The position numbers were made by a program, and so were the translations under genes. Of a stretch of DNA of 8,396 nt, positions 5,807 through 8,396 are shown one piece after another. Numbering within the stretch: position 1 is the first letter of the stretch; every line of letters begins with the position of its first letter. The stretch comes from Sulfurovum sp. (GTDB taxonomy: Bacteria > Campylobacterota > Campylobacteria > Campylobacterales > Sulfurovaceae), in the NCBI GenBank assembly GCA_027046415.1, contig JALTYW010000239.1:1-8396 (forward strand), written 5' to 3'. The notes below the pieces were generated by a model, which worked only from the letters and a program-made list of their open reading frames with translations, was not told the origin of the DNA and made no database searches.

Positions 5807-6952
5807 ATGAAAAAGCTTCTTCTCTTACTGTTGCTCTATACACCACTGCTTCACGCCGGATTTTTGGCAGAACAGAAATGTGTGAAGTGTCATGAGAACA
5901 TCTTCAAACTCTCGCGGATCTATACGAAAACAGAGTGGCTCAAAGCAACATCCGAACATAATGCTACGCTGCGAATACTGCATAAAAACGAACTGGAGGT
6001 TCTTGCCTATCTTGACTCGCCGGAGTACGACCCTCATGCGCTCTATCGTGACCTCTCGTTCTATGCCTATGAGACAAAAGCGATGCAGCAGCTTCCCGTC
6101 ACTTGTTACCAGTGTCATGACAATGCAGTGCAAATGGCGCAATTGTGGAGCGATGAGGCGTGGATGCAGCTTTATAATTCTGTCGATCCGCTTGTCCGTG
6201 CGCATACAAAGTACCCAAAGGTCGCAGCATATATCAAAACGCCTCTGTTTAAAGAGGGCATTCCCGAAATTGTCAGACGCATGCAGATTTTCGCCAAATC
6301 TCAAAAGAAGGTGAGAGAAGATCGGGATGTTGCGCAGGTATTGCATTACTGCAAGAGCTGTCACCCCGCACATGACTTTTTCAGTGAACACTGGACGAAA
6401 CAACAGTGGGAGAGCCTCTATGTATCGCTGCAACCGCTTAAGGAGGCACATCAAAAATATCCAAAGGTACGCAGCTATATCGATTCTGACATCTTTGTAA
6501 AGAACAAAACAAAGATCATCAGCAAATTAAGCTTTCGCGCGCATGAGTCTCTGAAAAACGAGATGCGACTGAAAGTGGGTAAGATGATGCTGCTGTACAA
6601 AAAACGCTATGTAACGGTCAACGAAACCCAAAAGATTCTTAAGCTTCTACGTTCCGCATTTGAAGAGTGCAGCTTTAAAAAACCTGTGCATTTCATGCTG
6701 CAGGCTGTCGACAGTGAGGGGAGTGCTACCGCAATCATTACGGTTGTGAGTTTTGGTGTCATTCCCACTTCGGAGACCGTCACATGGGAACTTCGTGCCC
6801 GCTATGGCGGTAAAACCTATACGGCACAGACAAAAGAGCACCACTATCGCGGCCTTGGCTCGAAAGAGTCTGATAAGCGCGAGGAGACAGTACAGGATCT
6901 TATTGAGCTGCTTCGCAGCAAAATGAAACAGATATGTGACTACAGACATTAG
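5807..6952 (+). CDS. Periplasmic tri-haem cytochrome c with three tandem haem repeats
   Basis: From ATG 5807 (AAGG at 5797-5800) the protein has 381 residues with a signal peptide MKKLLLLLLLYTPLLHA (1-17). The same frame is open back to 5546 but that part overlaps the previous gene. Three CxxCH haem-binding motifs are present: CVKCH 25-29, CYQCH 100-104 and CKSCH 182-186. Each opens a repeat of about 75-82 residues in which a Trp lies exactly 15 residues after the haem His (W44, W119, W201) and a second His lies 29-30 residues after it (H59, H133, H215). Repeats 2 and 3 share LYxSxxPLxxAHxKYPKVxxYI. The second His is a candidate distal iron ligand. Residues about 255-381 form a haem-free domain of unknown type. 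The protein is probably a periplasmic electron carrier; its partners are unknown. The cytochrome assignment is firm, but I cannot name the subfamily. Confidence 0.85.
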   Translation: MKKLLLLLLLYTPLLHAGFLAEQKCVKCHENIFKLSRIYTKTEWLKATSEHNATLRILHKNELEVLAYLDSPEYDPHALYRDLSFYAYETKAMQQLPVTCYQCHDNAVQMAQLWSDEAWMQLYNSVDPLVRAHTKYPKVAAYIKTPLFKEGIPEIVRRMQIFAKSQKKVREDRDVAQVLHYCKSCHPAHDFFSEHWTKQQWESLYVSLQPLKEAHQKYPKVRSYIDSDIFVKNKTKIISKLSFRAHESLKNEMRLKVGKMMLLYKKRYVTVNETQKILKLLRSAFEECSFKKPVHFMLQAVDSEGSATAIITVVSFGVIPTSETVTWELRARYGGKTYTAQTKEHHYRGLGSKESDKREETVQDLIELLRSKMKQICDYRH

Positions 6953-6977
6953 CCTAAAACGGTGCTTCGTGATACGC

Positions 6978-7002
6978 TTATGACACACATGGAAGATACA
7001 AT
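6978..7002 (+). promoter_or_regulatory. Promoter: TTATGACACA - 9 nt - TACAAT
   Basis: TTATGACACA (6978-6987), nine bases, then TACAAT (6997-7002). The Sel1 gene starts at 7031. A degenerate second half-site lies 11 bases upstream (TCGTGATACG, 6967-6976, six of ten positions matching). The box and spacing equal those at 932-956 and 4644-4668. No obvious terminator of the cytochrome unit is seen in 6953-6977. Confidence 0.6.
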
Positions 7003-7030
7003 AGTTTTATCATGAGTGAAAGGATGAATT

Positions 7031-8281
7031 ATGTTGAAAAAAGTGATGTTGGGTTTTGTGCTAAGTAGCGTCATGTATGCAGGTACTATAGAAGAGGCAA
7101 AAAAAGCATACAGTGCAGGAGACTATAAGAGTGCGTTACAGTACTATTCAGAAGCAGCTAAACAGCATAATGGGGAAGCTTTATATAAAATAGGACAGAT
7201 GTATGCCTTTGGCAAAGGGGTGTCAAAAGATCCGAAAAAGGCCCAGGAATACTACCTGAAAGCTGCTCAGAACGGTTATAACAAGGCACGCTATGATATG
7301 GCGATAATCTACAGGTACAGTGATGCGTATGCCAAGATGAAGCCCCTGCTTGAAAAGGCTGCAGAAGAGGGTTATGCCCCGGCAATGAATTTTTTGGGGT
7401 TACTTTATTTTAAAGGTGAGGCGGGGTATCCCCAGGACTATGCAAGTTCACTCAAATGGTATATGAAAGCTGCCAACGCCGGATTTGATACAGGCATGTA
7501 CAATGTTGCCAAAGCGTATGAACACGGTTATGGTGTAGCAGCAGACCCTCAGATGGCACTGCTTTACTACCTCAAGGCAGCCAAAGCGGGGAACGGCCCT
7601 TCACAGTCTATTATGGCACGTGCCTATCAGGATGGAAATGGTGTCAAAAAGAGTGTACAGGAATCTAAAAAATGGTATCTGAAAGCTTCTGAGAACGGGG
7701 AGATAGATGCGATCGTTCAGACGGGTTCTTTCTATTTTACCGGTGAGAATGGGTTCAGCAAAAACTATGCCGAGGGGGTACGATACTTTAAGTTTGCAGC
7801 GGAACACGGCAATGCCATTGCTCAGAAAAATCTCGGTTTGGCTTATCAATACGGTATGGGGGTCAAACAGGATCTTAATCATGCACTCCACTGGTATGAG
7901 AAGGCCTCCGATCAGGGCAATGTAGGGGCAATGCGCGCCATCGGTCAAATCTATAAGCGTGCCAAGCGGTACAAAGCCGCAGCAGAGTGGCATACTAAAG
8001 CGGCACGACGGGGTGATATGTATTCCCAGTCTGAACTGGGATGGCTTTATGAAAATGGGAAAGGGGTGAAAAAAGACTATAAAAAAGCATTTTCTCTTTA
8101 CAGTAAAGCAGCGAAAAAGGGTGAACCTGCAGCACAGTATTATCTGGCGGTAATGTACTACAGCGGAAGAGGTGTAAAGCGTAATCCGAAAATGGCTAAA
8201 AAATGGATGATGGCATGTGCAAGACAGGGAGATGCCGATGCAAAGAAGTTCTTGAAAAAATATAAATTTGGGTCTAGATAA
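7031..8281 (+). CDS. Secreted Sel1-repeat protein
   Basis: This 416-residue protein has a signal peptide (MLKKVMLGFVLSSVMYA, cleaved near residue 17). The mature part starts with a TPR-like unit (about 20-47) and continues with about ten Sel1-like repeats of roughly 36 residues, near 49-84, 85-114 (shortened), 115-152, 153-188, 189-224, 225-260, 261-296, 297-328 (shortened), 329-364 and 365-400. Typical repeat signatures are LYKIGQMYAFGKGVSKDPKK (51-70) and LGWLYENGKGVKKDYKKA (336-353). Sel1 repeats form alpha-helical solenoids that scaffold protein-protein contacts. The protein contains one cysteine, near residue 396, so it is not a disulphide-paired Hcp-type protein of Helicobacter. GAAAGGA at 7018-7024 is the ribosome binding site. 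The gene is a single unit under its own promoter. Its stop codon is the first three bases of a hairpin leading into an insertion sequence, so the last few residues could be altered. Confidence 0.9.
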   Translation: MLKKVMLGFVLSSVMYAGTIEEAKKAYSAGDYKSALQYYSEAAKQHNGEALYKIGQMYAFGKGVSKDPKKAQEYYLKAAQNGYNKARYDMAIIYRYSDAYAKMKPLLEKAAEEGYAPAMNFLGLLYFKGEAGYPQDYASSLKWYMKAANAGFDTGMYNVAKAYEHGYGVAADPQMALLYYLKAAKAGNGPSQSIMARAYQDGNGVKKSVQESKKWYLKASENGEIDAIVQTGSFYFTGENGFSKNYAEGVRYFKFAAEHGNAIAQKNLGLAYQYGMGVKQDLNHALHWYEKASDQGNVGAMRAIGQIYKRAKRYKAAAEWHTKAARRGDMYSQSELGWLYENGKGVKKDYKKAFSLYSKAAKKGEPAAQYYLAVMYYSGRGVKRNPKMAKKWMMACARQGDADAKKFLKKYKFGSR

Positions 8282-8311
8282 CTTTAGCGGTACAAAAGTA
8301 TGCTAAAGTTA
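8279..8311. repeat. 10-bp inverted repeat (hairpin), possible IS left end or terminator
   Basis: TAACTTTAGC (8279-8288) and GCTAAAGTTA (8302-8311) are perfect inverted copies with a 13-base loop; the loop itself contains TAC-AAAA-GTA (8291-8300), which can extend the stem. The left arm begins at the TAA stop of the Sel1 gene, and the right arm ends 4 bases before the transposase ATG. No T-tract follows, which argues against an ordinary intrinsic terminator. A subterminal structure at the left end of the insertion sequence fits better. The exact element boundary cannot be seen. Confidence 0.55.
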
Positions 8312-8315
8312 CGGT

Positions 8316-8396
8316 ATGGTCGTCAAAAACAAGTATGTAAAGCGTTCTCACATTTCAGAACAGAAATTTAGACAGATCGTGAAGCTCTTTGCAGAA
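8316..8396 (+). CDS. IS1595-family transposase, N-terminal fragment cut by the window edge
   Basis: Twenty-seven codons are visible before the window ends: KNKYVKRS, then HISEQKFRQIVKLFAE. This closely resembles the start of IS1595-family transposases common in Campylobacterota, which as I recall begin KNKYxxRSxISExKFRxIxxLFA and continue into a helix-turn-helix and a DDE-type ISXO2-like catalytic domain. None of the catalytic residues lies inside the window, so activity cannot be judged. No good ribosome binding site precedes the ATG; the hairpin at 8279-8311 occupies that position and may limit expression. The open frame runs to the edge without a stop. Confidence 0.65.
   Translation, partial: MVVKNKYVKRSHISEQKFRQIVKLFAE

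Larger units (their letters stand above)
8279..8396 (+). mobile_element. Left end of a probable IS1595-family insertion sequence (partial)
   Basis: The transposase start and the hairpin just before it indicate that an insertion sequence enters the window from the right. The left boundary is uncertain: it lies somewhere near the inverted repeat that begins at the Sel1 stop codon. Terminal inverted repeats and the target-site duplication (usually 8 bases in this family) cannot be checked without the right end. Confidence 0.5.

Noticed and set aside
5825..6454. 209-residue minus-strand frame opposite the cytochrome
   Set aside because: The plus strand carries three CxxCH motifs in registered repeats; the antisense frame has no recognisable feature.
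7031..8281. Hcp-type (Helicobacter cysteine-rich) protein
   Set aside because: Hcp proteins have a cysteine pair in each repeat; this one has a single cysteine near residue 396.
1..8396. CRISPR array, tRNA, rRNA, prophage or toxin-antitoxin genes
   Set aside because: No spaced repeats, cloverleaf-like segments or matching gene patterns were seen on either strand.

Overview
The window looks like a chromosomal piece of a Campylobacterota bacterium, most likely close to Sulfurovum or Sulfurimonas. The reasons are the moderate GC content by eye, compact same-strand operons with short AT-rich gaps, TATAAT-type -10 boxes without a good -35, a lone LolD-type ATPase, a Sel1-repeat protein, a small multihaem cytochrome, and an IS1595-type transposase start at the right edge. 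This assignment rests on pattern recognition, not on a search. All supported genes lie on the + strand and no gap exceeds 135 bases.

Layout. 1-134 is an AT-rich leader with a probable promoter. 135-913 holds a LolD-like ABC ATPase and, overlapping its stop codon by ATGA, an unlisted-size 44-residue membrane protein. 914-991 is a promoter with a perfect 11-bp tandem repeat. It precedes a run of four genes: a GYF_2-AIM24 fusion (992), a TMEM43-family membrane protein (2040), a secreted SPOR-like protein (3292) and a secreted SH3b protein with a calcium-loop-like motif (3806). A second promoter (about 4644-4668) precedes three exported proteins: a six-cysteine miniprotein (4705), an unrecognised secreted protein (4984) and a three-haem cytochrome c (5807). 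A third promoter (6978-7002) precedes a secreted Sel1-repeat protein (7031). A hairpin starts exactly at its stop codon and leads into a truncated IS1595-family transposase (8316 to the edge).

How the genes may work together. The three internal promoters share the same layout: TTWTGACACA, exactly 9 bases, then TAYAAT. The first has a perfect second copy of the box 11 bases upstream, and the other two have degenerate ones. This suggests that one OmpR/PhoB-like or similar regulator controls all three units. Seven of the eight proteins in these units are predicted to be exported or membrane-bound, so the set looks like an envelope or periplasm module. No overall function can be assigned from sequence alone. 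One specific link can be tested: the GYF domain of the AIM24 protein and a PPxR-rich cytoplasmic tail on the adjacent TMEM43-like protein could be a binding pair.
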